Assembly: GCF_003202435.1 (NCBI RefSeq)
Contig: NZ_QJHK01000005.1
Location: forward strand, 238,409-302,408
Reading direction: 5' to 3'
DNA from: Flavobacterium cheongpyeongense
GTDB taxonomy: Bacteria; Bacteroidota; Bacteroidia; Flavobacteriales; Flavobacteriaceae
DNA: 64,000 nt
A program made the translations under genes and the position numbers. The notes under the pieces were generated by a model. It searched no databases, was not told where the DNA came from, and was given only the letters and a program-made list of their open reading frames with translations. Below are positions 37,946 to 47,239 of this stretch, piece after piece (position 1 is the stretch's first letter; every line of letters starts with the position of its first letter).

Positions 37946-40246
37946 TCATTTAGTTAACTCAAAACTAACTTTCTTGTCGGCAGTTGAATTTCCTCCAACG
38001 AAAACATCAAACTGTCCGGGCTCTGCTGTGAATTGTAAATCAGCGTTATAAAATTTTAAATCCTCAACCGTGATATCGAAACTTACGGTTTGTTTTTCTC
38101 CTTTTTTAAGGGCGATTTTTTGAAAGTTTTTCAGTTCTCTGACTGGTCTTGTTACGGAACCAACTAAATCCCTGATATATAACTGAACGGTTTCTTTTCC
38201 GTCAAAATTTCCTGTGTTTGAAACATCAACCGTAACTTTTAAGTTTCCGCTATAGTTCATTTTGTCAGAAGAAATTTTAAGGTTTGAATAATCAAAAGTT
38301 GTATAACTTAAACCAAATCCAAAAGGAAATAAGGGCTCGTTTCTTTCATCGATGTAATTAGATCTAAACTTTTCGAATTTTCCTTCTGAATTAGAAAGTG
38401 GTCTTCCTGTGTTTTTGTGTGCATAATAAATAGGTAGCTGCCCCACGCTTCTTGGGAAAGTAGTTGTTAGTTTTCCGGAAGGATTTACATCTCCAAATAA
38501 AACATCAGCAATGGCGTGACCTGCTTCACTTCCGGCAAACCATACGTTTAAAATGGCCGGAACTGTTGTATTTTCATTATTTAACACCAAAGGACGCCCG
38601 TCAAATAAAACCAAAACGACTGGTTTACCTGTTTTCAGCAAAGCATTCAGTAAATCTTTTTGAGCCTGCGGAATTTCCAGATTAGTACGGCTGCTGGATT
38701 CTCCGCTCATTTCGGCAGATTCTCCAAGCGCTGCTACAATAACATCCGATTGTTCCGCTACTTTTAAAGCCTCTGCAATTAATTCTTCTTTTGGACGGCT
38801 GTCACGATTTAACGTTTTACCAAACATGGTGGCATTGGTCTCAAAAGTTTCATCATAATCTAAATTGCTTCCTTTTGCGTAAAGCACTTTTACAGCTTTT
38901 CCGCCTACTTCCTGAATTCCCTGTAACAGCGAAATACATTTCTCACCAACTGTTGCTACACTCCAGGTTCCTGACATATTGTTTCTGGCATCTGCCAATG
39001 GCCCTATTAAACCGATTGTTCCTGACTTTTTAAGCGGCAATAATTGGTTTTGATTTTTCAGTAAAACCAATGATTGGGCGGAAATTTCACGTGCTTCTTT
39101 TCGGCTTTCTGCTGTAAAAATTTCAGACTTAGCTCTTTTATCATCGCAATATTTATACGGATCGTGGAATAATCCTAAATCGTATTTTGCTTCTAAAATC
39201 AGTTTTACGGCATTATCAATGGTTTCGATAGTGACTTTTTTCTCGTCTAAAGATTTTTTTAAGGTTCCTAGAAATCCTTCGCCCACCATATCCATTTCGA
39301 CACCGGCATTTAATGACATAGCCGAAACTGTCTGAAGATCTCCCATTCCGTGTTCGATCATTTCAGGAATTCCTGTAAAATCGGTTACGACAAAACCTTT
39401 AAACCCCCATTGTTTTCTAAGGACGTCCGTCATCAACCATTTATTTCCCGTAGCAGGAATTCCGTCCACTTCGTTGAAAGACGCCATAACCGAACCTACT
39501 CCGGCATCAACGGCTGCTTTGTACGGAGGAAAATAATCATTGAACATTCTGATATGGCTCATATCAACCGTGTTGTAATCACGTCCTGCTTCGGGCGCAC
39601 CATACAAAGCAAAATGTTTTACACAGGCCATAATCGAATTGTTTTTAGAAAGATCATGCTGCTGATAGCCATTTACCATTGCTTTTGCGATCTGGCTACC
39701 TAAGTACGGATCTTCACCTGAGCCTTCAGAAATCCTTCCCCAGCGTGGATCCCGGGAAATATCTACCATTGGCGAAAATGTCCAGTTGATACCGTCAGCA
39801 CTTGCTTCCTGAGCCGCAATCTGCGCACTTCTTTCAATTAGCTTCATATCCCAGGTACAGGATAATCCCAACGGAATCGGGAATGTGGTTTCGTAACCGT
39901 GAATCACGTCCATCCCAAAAATCAACGGAATTTTTAAACGGCTTTTTTCAACAGCAATTTTCTGTACTTCCTTGATTTTCTGAACCGATTTGATATTAAA
40001 CAAACCACCTACTTTACCCTCTGCAATTTTTTTTGCCACATCAGAACTGTTCGCCTGACCGGTTGTAATGTCACCCGAAGTTGGCAAATTAAGCTGACCC
40101 AGTTTTTCATCCAAAGTCATTCTCGATAATAATTCGGCAATAAATTCAGCTTTTGGTTTGATTTTTACAGCATTTTTAGGATCTTTCTTTTGGGCATTCC
40201 CCAAAATTGTACATCCTAAAAACAGTATGATTAAATTTTTCTTCAT
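37946..40246 (-). CDS. GH3 beta-glucosidase (PUL 2)
   Basis: Exported exo-acting beta-glucosidase. Signal peptide (KKNLIILFLGCTILGNAQ), GH3 TIM barrel with nucleophile Asp289 (numbered from 40246) in GFVVTDFTGIPEMIEHG, upstream motifs PLIFGMDVIHGYETTFPIPL and GRISEGSGEDPYLGS, second alpha/beta domain with DVIVAALGESAEMSGESSSR, and C-terminal FN3-like domain. The start at 40246 opens the signal peptide; an upstream in-frame start would add 11 residues. Last gene of PUL 2, next to GH144; together they fit breakdown of beta-1,2-glucan, in which GH3 enzymes hydrolyse sophoro-oligosaccharides. The linkage preference is inferred. Confidence 0.93.
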   Translation of the reverse strand: MKKNLIILFLGCTILGNAQKKDPKNAVKIKPKAEFIAELLSRMTLDEKLGQLNLPTSGDITTGQANSSDVAKKIAEGKVGGLFNIKSVQKIKEVQKIAVEKSRLKIPLIFGMDVIHGYETTFPIPLGLSCTWDMKLIERSAQIAAQEASADGINWTFSPMVDISRDPRWGRISEGSGEDPYLGSQIAKAMVNGYQQHDLSKNNSIMACVKHFALYGAPEAGRDYNTVDMSHIRMFNDYFPPYKAAVDAGVGSVMASFNEVDGIPATGNKWLMTDVLRKQWGFKGFVVTDFTGIPEMIEHGMGDLQTVSAMSLNAGVEMDMVGEGFLGTLKKSLDEKKVTIETIDNAVKLILEAKYDLGLFHDPYKYCDDKRAKSEIFTAESRKEAREISAQSLVLLKNQNQLLPLKKSGTIGLIGPLADARNNMSGTWSVATVGEKCISLLQGIQEVGGKAVKVLYAKGSNLDYDETFETNATMFGKTLNRDSRPKEELIAEALKVAEQSDVIVAALGESAEMSGESSSRTNLEIPQAQKDLLNALLKTGKPVVLVLFDGRPLVLNNENTTVPAILNVWFAGSEAGHAIADVLFGDVNPSGKLTTTFPRSVGQLPIYYAHKNTGRPLSNSEGKFEKFRSNYIDERNEPLFPFGFGLSYTTFDYSNLKISSDKMNYSGNLKVTVDVSNTGNFDGKETVQLYIRDLVGSVTRPVRELKNFQKIALKKGEKQTVSFDITVEDLKFYNADLQFTAEPGQFDVFVGGNSTADKKVSFELTK

Positions 40247-40332
40247 TTTAAATAATTTAGTTTTTAAGTAGATCGTCATTCTTTGATTCCTAGTTGAGTT
40301 CGGAACAATGGCGATTTAATAAAATGTGGTAT

Positions 40333-41046
40333 TTATTCGTTTTTATTTGTCTTAATCTGTTTAAACATCCAGTCATAAATTTCGGGATTGTCATAGACTC
40401 TTGTCCAGCTATCGTGGCCCGCATCATCAAAAATGGTCAATTGAAGATCTTTTGGATTGCATTTTTTTAATTCTTTGTAAATAGTTATTGCATAATCTAC
40501 CTTTACGACATCATCTAATAGTCCGTGATAAATTCTGGTTGGAATAGCCACAATTTTACAAGCGCTTTCTAACTGAATCAAATCAACAAAACCTGAAATA
40601 GGCACTATTGCTGCAAACTTATCAGGATAAGAAAGTGCTAAATTCCATGCCGCCCATCCCCCGGAACTTAAACCTGTAAGATATATTCTGTTGGAATCTA
40701 TATTGTTCTCCTTTTGAATTTTTAAAATCAACTCATAAATGGATTCAATATCCCAATTTTCATCTTCTTTACATTGAGGTGCCAAAACATAAGTATCTAA
40801 TTCGTGTGTTTTCAAATATTTTAAAGGACCATGAATTTTTACTTTTTCAATATCAGTCCCTTTTTCCCCATCACCGGAAATAAAAATTATTAATGGCTTT
40901 TTATCTTTTGTATTGGCAGGTTTATGTAATGCATAGCCTAATTCATGCTGAACTACAATAACCGTTTTTATTTTTCCGGTTGTTTCTCTTTGAGCTAAAC
41001 ACAGTACAGAAAATAATAGCATTAATAATGTTATTTTATGTTTCAT
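40333..41046 (-). CDS. Alpha/beta-hydrolase (esterase / PHB-depolymerase-like), exported
   Basis: 237-residue secreted serine hydrolase. Signal peptide (MKHKITLLMLLFSVLCLAQR), oxyanion region PLIIFISGDGEKG, nucleophile elbow GLSSGGWAAWNLAL (Gly-x-Ser-x-Gly), Asp in IYHGLLDDVVKVD and His in FDDAGHDSWTRVYD. The start at 41046 lies 10 bp after the GH144 stop and is preferred over one inside that gene. In a beta-1,2-glucan locus it could remove ester substituents such as succinyl groups from bacterial cyclic glucans; that is a guess from context. Confidence 0.82.
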   Translation of the reverse strand: MKHKITLLMLLFSVLCLAQRETTGKIKTVIVVQHELGYALHKPANTKDKKPLIIFISGDGEKGTDIEKVKIHGPLKYLKTHELDTYVLAPQCKEDENWDIESIYELILKIQKENNIDSNRIYLTGLSSGGWAAWNLALSYPDKFAAIVPISGFVDLIQLESACKIVAIPTRIYHGLLDDVVKVDYAITIYKELKKCNPKDLQLTIFDDAGHDSWTRVYDNPEIYDWMFKQIKTNKNE

Positions 41047-41056
41047 TAAATAGATA

Positions 41057-42424
41057 TTAGAATCCGTATTTACCTGAACTAAATCCAAGTTTTATTAAAC
41101 CTTGTTTTACTTCTGGAGCATTCATAAACAATTTCCATAATAAACCTGTACGATAATTTTCGATCATAACGACTTCCGGTCCCTGATCGATTGCCAGATA
41201 ACGTTTTGCTGTCCAGTTATTTTGTAAACTAACCGCGTCATAAAATCCGGCATCTCCCCAAGTTTCTTCTTCGTGATTTTCGTATAAATTTCGAATAACA
41301 GCCATAGCTTCTTTTGGAGAATAAACAATAGAACTAATTGCAGCTGTTGGCGAAATAACTCCTTTATCATTGCCCGGCATATGTGCATCGTACCCTATAG
41401 AACCGTCAGAATTTCTGGAATATGAAGCTGTTAAGCCCCAATAGTCGGCACCATAACCTTTAAAATTTTTAGGATTTTCGAGACAATATTCATAATCAAT
41501 TTTAACATGGTTTACATTGAGATCCCAATAGTTAGCATATTGATCACTTAATTGGTTTGGGTCAAGTCCTAGATAAGAATAATGCGCCCAGAATAATGGC
41601 CCTCCAAATTCTTCAGCTCCATTATGTTTTAAAATCAACGGAATATTATATTTTGTATTTGATGAAATAATTCCGCTACTTCTCGCCCAGCCTTCATGAT
41701 ATACTTTGGGATCAATTGTATGTGTTGGAGAAGATGCCGCCATCACATAAGTAATCAAACATTCGTTATATCCTTGTAATGGAAAATTCATTTGCCAGTC
41801 GTAAGTTGGTGACCAATGCCAGTATAGAACGTTTTTGTTGTTTGTATACCAGTTCCATTCTACCCCTTTCCAAAGCGCGTCATATTTTTGAGCAACTGCC
41901 TTTTCTTTTTCAGAACCGTTTTTTAGATATTCTCGAACCGTAATCATTCCTGCAACCAAAAATGAGGTTTCGACTAAATCTCCTCCATTATCCTTGGTTC
42001 CAAAAGGTTTTACTTTTCCTGTATTTCCGTCTATCCAATGCGGCCATGCACCATGAAAACGATCTGCTTTAGCTAAAAAATCAGCAATTTTGTTCAGTCT
42101 TTCAACTCCTTCTTCTTTGGTAATATAACCTTGAGACATTCCTGAAACAATGGCCATTAAGCCAAAACCAGAACCTCCTGTTGTAACAATGTTAACATCG
42201 TTTTCAGGATAATTCCCGTCAGGATGATAACGTTCTCTGGCTAATCCCGAATTTGGTTCGGCATAATCCCAGAAATATTTGAAAGTTTGTTTTTGAACAG
42301 TCGATAAAAGCTCCTCATCTGAAAGTTTTTCTTCAGACGATGTTGTACTTTCTTTTTGTTTATCTAAATACGAACTACAGCTAAAAAAAGTAAATGAAAA
42401 AAGTATGAGTGCTATTCTAATCAT
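41057..42424 (-). CDS. GH144-type glycoamylase-like lipoprotein (endo-beta-1,2-glucanase candidate)
   Basis: Lipoprotein (LILFSFTFFSC) with an (alpha/alpha)6-barrel domain of the glycoamylase-like type. Typical blocks: TFKYFWDYAEPNSGLARERY, GSGFGLMAIVSGMSQGYIT, HGAWPHWIDGNTGKV, ETSFLVAGMITVREYL, GYNECLITYVMAASSPTH, and YCLENPKNFKGYGADYWGLT. Characterised members of this group (GH144) are endo- or exo-acting on beta-1,2-glucan. 455 aa is normal. Position between SusD and the esterase/GH3 genes supports first-step cleavage of beta-1,2-glucan at the outer membrane. Catalytic residues were not assigned. Confidence 0.85.
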   Translation of the reverse strand: MIRIALILFSFTFFSCSSYLDKQKESTTSSEEKLSDEELLSTVQKQTFKYFWDYAEPNSGLARERYHPDGNYPENDVNIVTTGGSGFGLMAIVSGMSQGYITKEEGVERLNKIADFLAKADRFHGAWPHWIDGNTGKVKPFGTKDNGGDLVETSFLVAGMITVREYLKNGSEKEKAVAQKYDALWKGVEWNWYTNNKNVLYWHWSPTYDWQMNFPLQGYNECLITYVMAASSPTHTIDPKVYHEGWARSSGIISSNTKYNIPLILKHNGAEEFGGPLFWAHYSYLGLDPNQLSDQYANYWDLNVNHVKIDYEYCLENPKNFKGYGADYWGLTASYSRNSDGSIGYDAHMPGNDKGVISPTAAISSIVYSPKEAMAVIRNLYENHEEETWGDAGFYDAVSLQNNWTAKRYLAIDQGPEVVMIENYRTGLLWKLFMNAPEVKQGLIKLGFSSGKYGF

Positions 42425-42492
42425 TGTGAAATTTGTGCAATTATTAAAATAATCACTCCTTTCAAATGAAGAAAAGAGTGATTTTTAAAGTA

Positions 42493-43953
42493 TTAATTTG
42501 AATATCCCGGATTTTGTTGAGATAAGCCATTGGCTTGTGATAAGAATGAAGCCGGTATTGGAAACAATTCATTTTTATTTTCTGTAAATATTTTTCCATC
42601 AGCAGCAAAAGCTTCTTTAGCTTGTCCGGTTCTGACTAAATCAAAGAATCTGTCAAACTCAAAGGCTAGCTCAACTCTTCTTTCTTTCCAGATTGCAGTT
42701 CTAACCGCATCTTGAGAAGTAGCCGGAGTATTTCCTAATCCTGCTCTGTTTCTGATTTGGTTTAATAACGGAATAGCCTCTGAAGTTTGACCAAGTTCAT
42801 TCAAAGCTTCGGCTTTCATTAATATAACTTCTCCGTATCGTAGATATACAATGTTGGCATCTGTTTCCCATGCATCTGTATATTGAGAAGAATAAGCTTT
42901 CATGTTATACATTGCATTTTCTACTGTTGCAGGAACTACTCTTCCATCATATAAAGTTGTGCCTCTAAAAATAATAGTTGCTTCTTTTCTAACATCGCCG
43001 GCTTCATAAGCATTTAACAAACTTTGTGATGGTGTATTGAATCCCCATCCCCATCCGCCGGTACCACGCGCACCTTGCGTATTAGAATATCCTGAAATTC
43101 CTTTAATTGGAACAGAACCTGCTCCGTTAATTTCAAAAATAGACTCAACTCCATTCTCTCCTTCTACCCTAAACATTTTAGCATAATCCGGAGCAATTGA
43201 ATATCCTGTAACCAAATTACAGTTGTCAACTACTTTTTGCCAATTTTTTTGATACAGGTTAACTTTTGCTAATAATGCGTAAGCTGCTCCTTTTGAAGCT
43301 CTTGCTTTTTCATCTGCTGAATAAGCTGACTTTAGAGGCAGTACAGCAATTGCATCATTTAAATCCTGCTCAATAAAAGCATAAACTTCTGCTGCTGTTT
43401 TACGGGTAAGCAACATATTTTTATCATCAACAGATGACGGATTGGCTAAATGATCTACAATTGGAACGCCACCATAACATTTTACCAAGGTAAAATACAT
43501 GAAAGCTCTCAAAAATTTAGCTTCACCTATTAATCTTTGTCTTAAACCAGCATCTGCTTTATCTAATTTTGGAAGAATGTTTAATGCCTGATTACATCTA
43601 TTGATTCCGTCATATTGCGCTAAAAAAGTACTTTCGGCTGAAGGATTTGATGAATTATAAGTCAAGGCATCCAAAATATCTTTATCAGTACCAGTATCTC
43701 CAAGTGCAGAGCCTTTGTCTGCATCATCAGAAGTGATACTGGCTAATCCAATCCATCCAAATGAGCTCATGTCCCAATCAAGAAATTTACTGTAAATAGA
43801 AGTTACAAATGTTGCTGCTCCAGCATCATTATTAAACAATTCTATATCGCTTGTAGAGATAGACTCCGTTTGATCAACATCTAAAAAGTCGTTTGAACAT
43901 CCTGCAAAAAAGAATACAGATAGTACAAAGATTGATATATATATCTTTTTCAT
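42493..43953 (-). CDS. SusD-like glycan-binding lipoprotein (PUL 2)
   Basis: Outer-membrane lipoprotein partner of the neighbouring SusC. Lipobox FVLSVFFFAGC, then the SusD fold with GEAKFLRAFMYFTLVKCYGG, GAAYALLAKVNLYQ, YLRYGEVILMKAEALNELGQ and KERRVELAFEFDRFFDLVRT. 486 aa. It begins 4 bp after the susC stop and is followed 68 bp later by the GH144 gene. Ligand inferred as a beta-1,2-glucan fragment from the enzymes of the operon. Confidence 0.96.
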   Translation of the reverse strand: MKKIYISIFVLSVFFFAGCSNDFLDVDQTESISTSDIELFNNDAGAATFVTSIYSKFLDWDMSSFGWIGLASITSDDADKGSALGDTGTDKDILDALTYNSSNPSAESTFLAQYDGINRCNQALNILPKLDKADAGLRQRLIGEAKFLRAFMYFTLVKCYGGVPIVDHLANPSSVDDKNMLLTRKTAAEVYAFIEQDLNDAIAVLPLKSAYSADEKARASKGAAYALLAKVNLYQKNWQKVVDNCNLVTGYSIAPDYAKMFRVEGENGVESIFEINGAGSVPIKGISGYSNTQGARGTGGWGWGFNTPSQSLLNAYEAGDVRKEATIIFRGTTLYDGRVVPATVENAMYNMKAYSSQYTDAWETDANIVYLRYGEVILMKAEALNELGQTSEAIPLLNQIRNRAGLGNTPATSQDAVRTAIWKERRVELAFEFDRFFDLVRTGQAKEAFAADGKIFTENKNELFPIPASFLSQANGLSQQNPGYSN

Positions 43954-43957
43954 AATA

Positions 43958-46900
43958 TTAAAATTTTAAATTAGCACCAACAACAAAAGATCTTAAAGTA
44001 GGATAAGCATCCAGCTCAATTCCCTGAGTTCCGTAAGGATAACCATCACCATTTAACTCTGGAGAATAGCCAGAGAATTTTTGAGTGATAAATGGATTAA
44101 TTGCATTTACATAAATTCTGCAATAGTTAATAAAACCAGTTTCGTTTAAAGGTAGTTTATACCCTAAAGTGATATTGTTAACTCTAAAGAAATCTCCAGA
44201 TTCTAAGTAATAAGTTGAAGCAAAAGGAACCTTATTAAATGGTGCAGGATTAGATGTGTTGGTATTTGATGGAGTCCAGAAATCAGTTGCCAATGAAGCC
44301 TCTATATTTTCACCAGAAAAACGCTGTGCTTTTTTACCATTGTACACTTTTGCTCCACCAGTACCATAACCGTCAACAGAAAAATCAATATTTTTATAGT
44401 TTATACCTAATGTAACACCGTAGTTTGATTTAGGTAAAATTGAACCTGCATACTTTCTGTCTTTATTTAAATCTAATGCATCTTGAGTAACTTTAGCACC
44501 TGAAGCATCATAATACAACATATTACCATTGGAAGGGTCTATACCTGCATATTTATATAAATAGAAACTCCCTAATGGTTGCCCTATTGATGTTTCATCT
44601 AGTATTTTAGTCGTTTGACCATTTCCTAAGCTTCCTCCAGTAAGTGGTGAAAGTTCTAAATCTTTCAATCCTGCAAGTTCATTTTTGTTATGAGAGAAGT
44701 TACCTCCTACCCAATAGCTTAAATTGTCGGTAATTTTATCATCCCAGCGTAAAGCAATTTCATAACCCTTGTTAGAAACCTCTCCTACGTGTGCCGGAGT
44801 TACAAGAGTAATTCCAGAAGTTCCGTATGGTTTTGTATTTAAAATTACATTGCTTGTGTTTTTATCATAAACATCAACAGAACCTTTTAATCTGCTGTTT
44901 AAGAATTCAAAATCAATACCTGCAGAACTTTCTTCTGTAACCTCCCATGATAAACTTGGATCAATTTGAGATGAAATTGTAGTTCCTTCATTAAGGATTG
45001 AACCTCCTAAATAACTATTTAATCCAGAGTTATACGATTGATTATTTAATGGAACATTTTGATTTCCTAATTTACCCCAGCTTCCTCTTAATTTAATTAA
45101 ATCAACACCTTTAATATCTGACAGGAAACTTTCTTTGGTCATAATCCAGCCAATACCAAAAGATGGAAAGGTTCCCCAACGATAATCTTTAGCAAAATTT
45201 GAAGATCCGTCACGTCTAACTGTACCAGTTAAAAGGTATTTATCCATTAATTTATATTGGAAACGTCCAAAATAAGAAGCTAGTCTGCTTTCATTATATT
45301 TTATGTCGTATAGATTTACAACATTACCTGCATAATCTACACCTTCACCGTCAGTAGTATTATATAATGACCAGTAATTAGAATCTGGATTTACATTTTT
45401 TCTGACTATACTTAATTTTTCTCTGGGACCTTTTACAGAAACCTCCATACCTGCAGTTACTTCTATATCATGTACAGTAGCAAAAACTTTGTTGTAGGTG
45501 AAATAGTTTGATAAATTCCAGTTAAAATATTCTTCTCTACCCCTTGTCAATAAATTGGTGTTTGAAGTTGCAGAATAATTAGCAGCGATGCGAGTTGGAT
45601 CAGCAGCTAGCCAAATATTTTTAGTATCTTCAAAATTATATTGTTTCCAATTATAATATTCTCCATTAAATTGTGAGGTAAATTTTAAACCAGTAATTAT
45701 TTCATAATCTAATTTTAAACCACCTTGAAGTGTTACACTACGTTGTTGCTCATTGTAGAAGTTTAATTGAGAAACTGGATTTCCAACATTATTAAAGGCT
45801 CCTTTTTCACCTGTTGGGCCAGCAATATCATCTGAATTTCTAAAAGAAACACCATATTGTCCTGTTGAGAAATAAACCGGTACATTTGGAGCTTGTTTAT
45901 AAGCATTTGTGAATGCACTTAACGGTTTTGGAGCAGAATTAGCTGAAGTAAAGCTAAAGTTCTGATTTAAAGTAACTTTTTTAGAAATTTTATATTCATT
46001 ATTATTTCTAAAATTGGTACGACTGTAACTCAAACCATTTAAAATAGCCTTTTCCTGGTAATTTCCGGCACTAAAAAAATATTTAATATTTTCTGAAGCT
46101 CCAGAAACAGAAATGTTATTTTGAATATAAGAACCAGTTCTGGTTATTTCGTCAAACCAATTTGTGTTATAAGGTTGCTCTTCAGCAAAATAATCAATAG
46201 TACCAGGTGCACGATTAGTATAGGCAACATATTGATCACTATTTGCCATTTTTACTGTTTTAAGGGGATTTCTAATACCTGCAAAACTTTCTACCTCTAT
46301 AGAAACTTTATCCCCTTTTCCTTTTTTAGTTGTAATAATGATAACACCATTTGCAGCTCTTGTACCATAAATAGCTAAAGAGGAAGCATCTTTAAGAATT
46401 TCGTACGATGTAATGTCATTTGTATTGATATTATTAATGTTCTCAGTTGGCATTCCATCAACAATATATAAAGGACTTCTTCCTCCCAATGCAGTCCCCA
46501 AACCTCTAATAACGACAGAGGGTGTACTACCCGGCAAATCAGAAGAAATAACTTGTACACCTGCCGCTTTACCCTGAATAGCCTGAGAAGCATTCAATAC
46601 TTTTGTTTTGGTAATATCTTCGGCTTTTAACGAAGTAATTGCAGAAGTATTATCAATTTTCTTTCTGGTACCATATCCAATTACAACTACTTCTTTTAAG
46701 GCTGTATCACCTGCTTCTTTTAAAGTAATCGTCATTAAACCAGAAGTTGCCGCTACAGAAATTGCATCAAAACCCAACATGGAAACCTTTAATATGTCTC
46801 CAGGTTTTGCATTAATAGTAAAGTTTCCGTCGAAATCTGCATCAGCAGTTGCTCTGGCATCAGATGAAGCAATTATTGCTCCGGGAATTCCCATTCCGCT

Positions 46901-46996
46901 GCTGTCAACTACTTTTCCTTTAATTGCTTGTACTTGTCCAGACATAGATGCCGGAAGTAGCAAAAGTGCTAAAAAGCTAAAAATAAAATTTTTCAT
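43958..46996 (-). CDS. SusC-like TonB-dependent transporter (PUL 2)
   Basis: Outer-membrane importer. Signal peptide (KNFIFSFLALLLLPASMSG), carboxypeptidase-like regulatory domain (AIKGKVVDSSGMGIPGAIIA), linker with EVVVIGYGTRKKID, plug (PSVVIRGLGTALGGRSPLYI, SLAIYGTRAANGVIIITTKK) and a C-terminal barrel ending VVGANLKF. The ATG at 46996 sits directly before the signal peptide; the frame can begin five codons earlier with a hydrophobic run that fits less well. First gene of PUL 2, 229-243 bp downstream of the propeller-HTH regulator. Confidence 0.96.
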   Translation of the reverse strand: MKNFIFSFLALLLLPASMSGQVQAIKGKVVDSSGMGIPGAIIASSDARATADADFDGNFTINAKPGDILKVSMLGFDAISVAATSGLMTITLKEAGDTALKEVVVIGYGTRKKIDNTSAITSLKAEDITKTKVLNASQAIQGKAAGVQVISSDLPGSTPSVVIRGLGTALGGRSPLYIVDGMPTENINNINTNDITSYEILKDASSLAIYGTRAANGVIIITTKKGKGDKVSIEVESFAGIRNPLKTVKMANSDQYVAYTNRAPGTIDYFAEEQPYNTNWFDEITRTGSYIQNNISVSGASENIKYFFSAGNYQEKAILNGLSYSRTNFRNNNEYKISKKVTLNQNFSFTSANSAPKPLSAFTNAYKQAPNVPVYFSTGQYGVSFRNSDDIAGPTGEKGAFNNVGNPVSQLNFYNEQQRSVTLQGGLKLDYEIITGLKFTSQFNGEYYNWKQYNFEDTKNIWLAADPTRIAANYSATSNTNLLTRGREEYFNWNLSNYFTYNKVFATVHDIEVTAGMEVSVKGPREKLSIVRKNVNPDSNYWSLYNTTDGEGVDYAGNVVNLYDIKYNESRLASYFGRFQYKLMDKYLLTGTVRRDGSSNFAKDYRWGTFPSFGIGWIMTKESFLSDIKGVDLIKLRGSWGKLGNQNVPLNNQSYNSGLNSYLGGSILNEGTTISSQIDPSLSWEVTEESSAGIDFEFLNSRLKGSVDVYDKNTSNVILNTKPYGTSGITLVTPAHVGEVSNKGYEIALRWDDKITDNLSYWVGGNFSHNKNELAGLKDLELSPLTGGSLGNGQTTKILDETSIGQPLGSFYLYKYAGIDPSNGNMLYYDASGAKVTQDALDLNKDRKYAGSILPKSNYGVTLGINYKNIDFSVDGYGTGGAKVYNGKKAQRFSGENIEASLATDFWTPSNTNTSNPAPFNKVPFASTYYLESGDFFRVNNITLGYKLPLNETGFINYCRIYVNAINPFITQKFSGYSPELNGDGYPYGTQGIELDAYPTLRSFVVGANLKF

Positions 46997-47160
46997 AAAG
47001 ATAATAATCATTTAAGTTAGTGAAGCCAAATTAAACAATTACAACGTTGGAGTACATCATATAGTACTACTACATAGCCACATCACACGATCTAAAAACA
47101 CAGATAAAACCTTGTTTAAAAACAAGTTAACCCCTAAACCAACTCAATTTACAAAAGGTT

Positions 47161-47182
47161 ATGATGTAGTAATGATGTATTG
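47161..47182. promoter_or_regulatory. Tandem 11-bp repeat, candidate regulator site upstream of PUL 2
   Basis: ATGATGTAGTA is followed at once by ATGATGTATTG, two near-identical units one helical turn apart, in the gap between the LuxR-HTH sensor and susC. It could be where the sensor binds. No promoter consensus is clear nearby. Confidence 0.35.
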
Positions 47183-47239
47183 TAATAATGCAAAAAAGAA
47201 AGCTAAAAAATATAATATGTATAAAAAACAAACCAAATA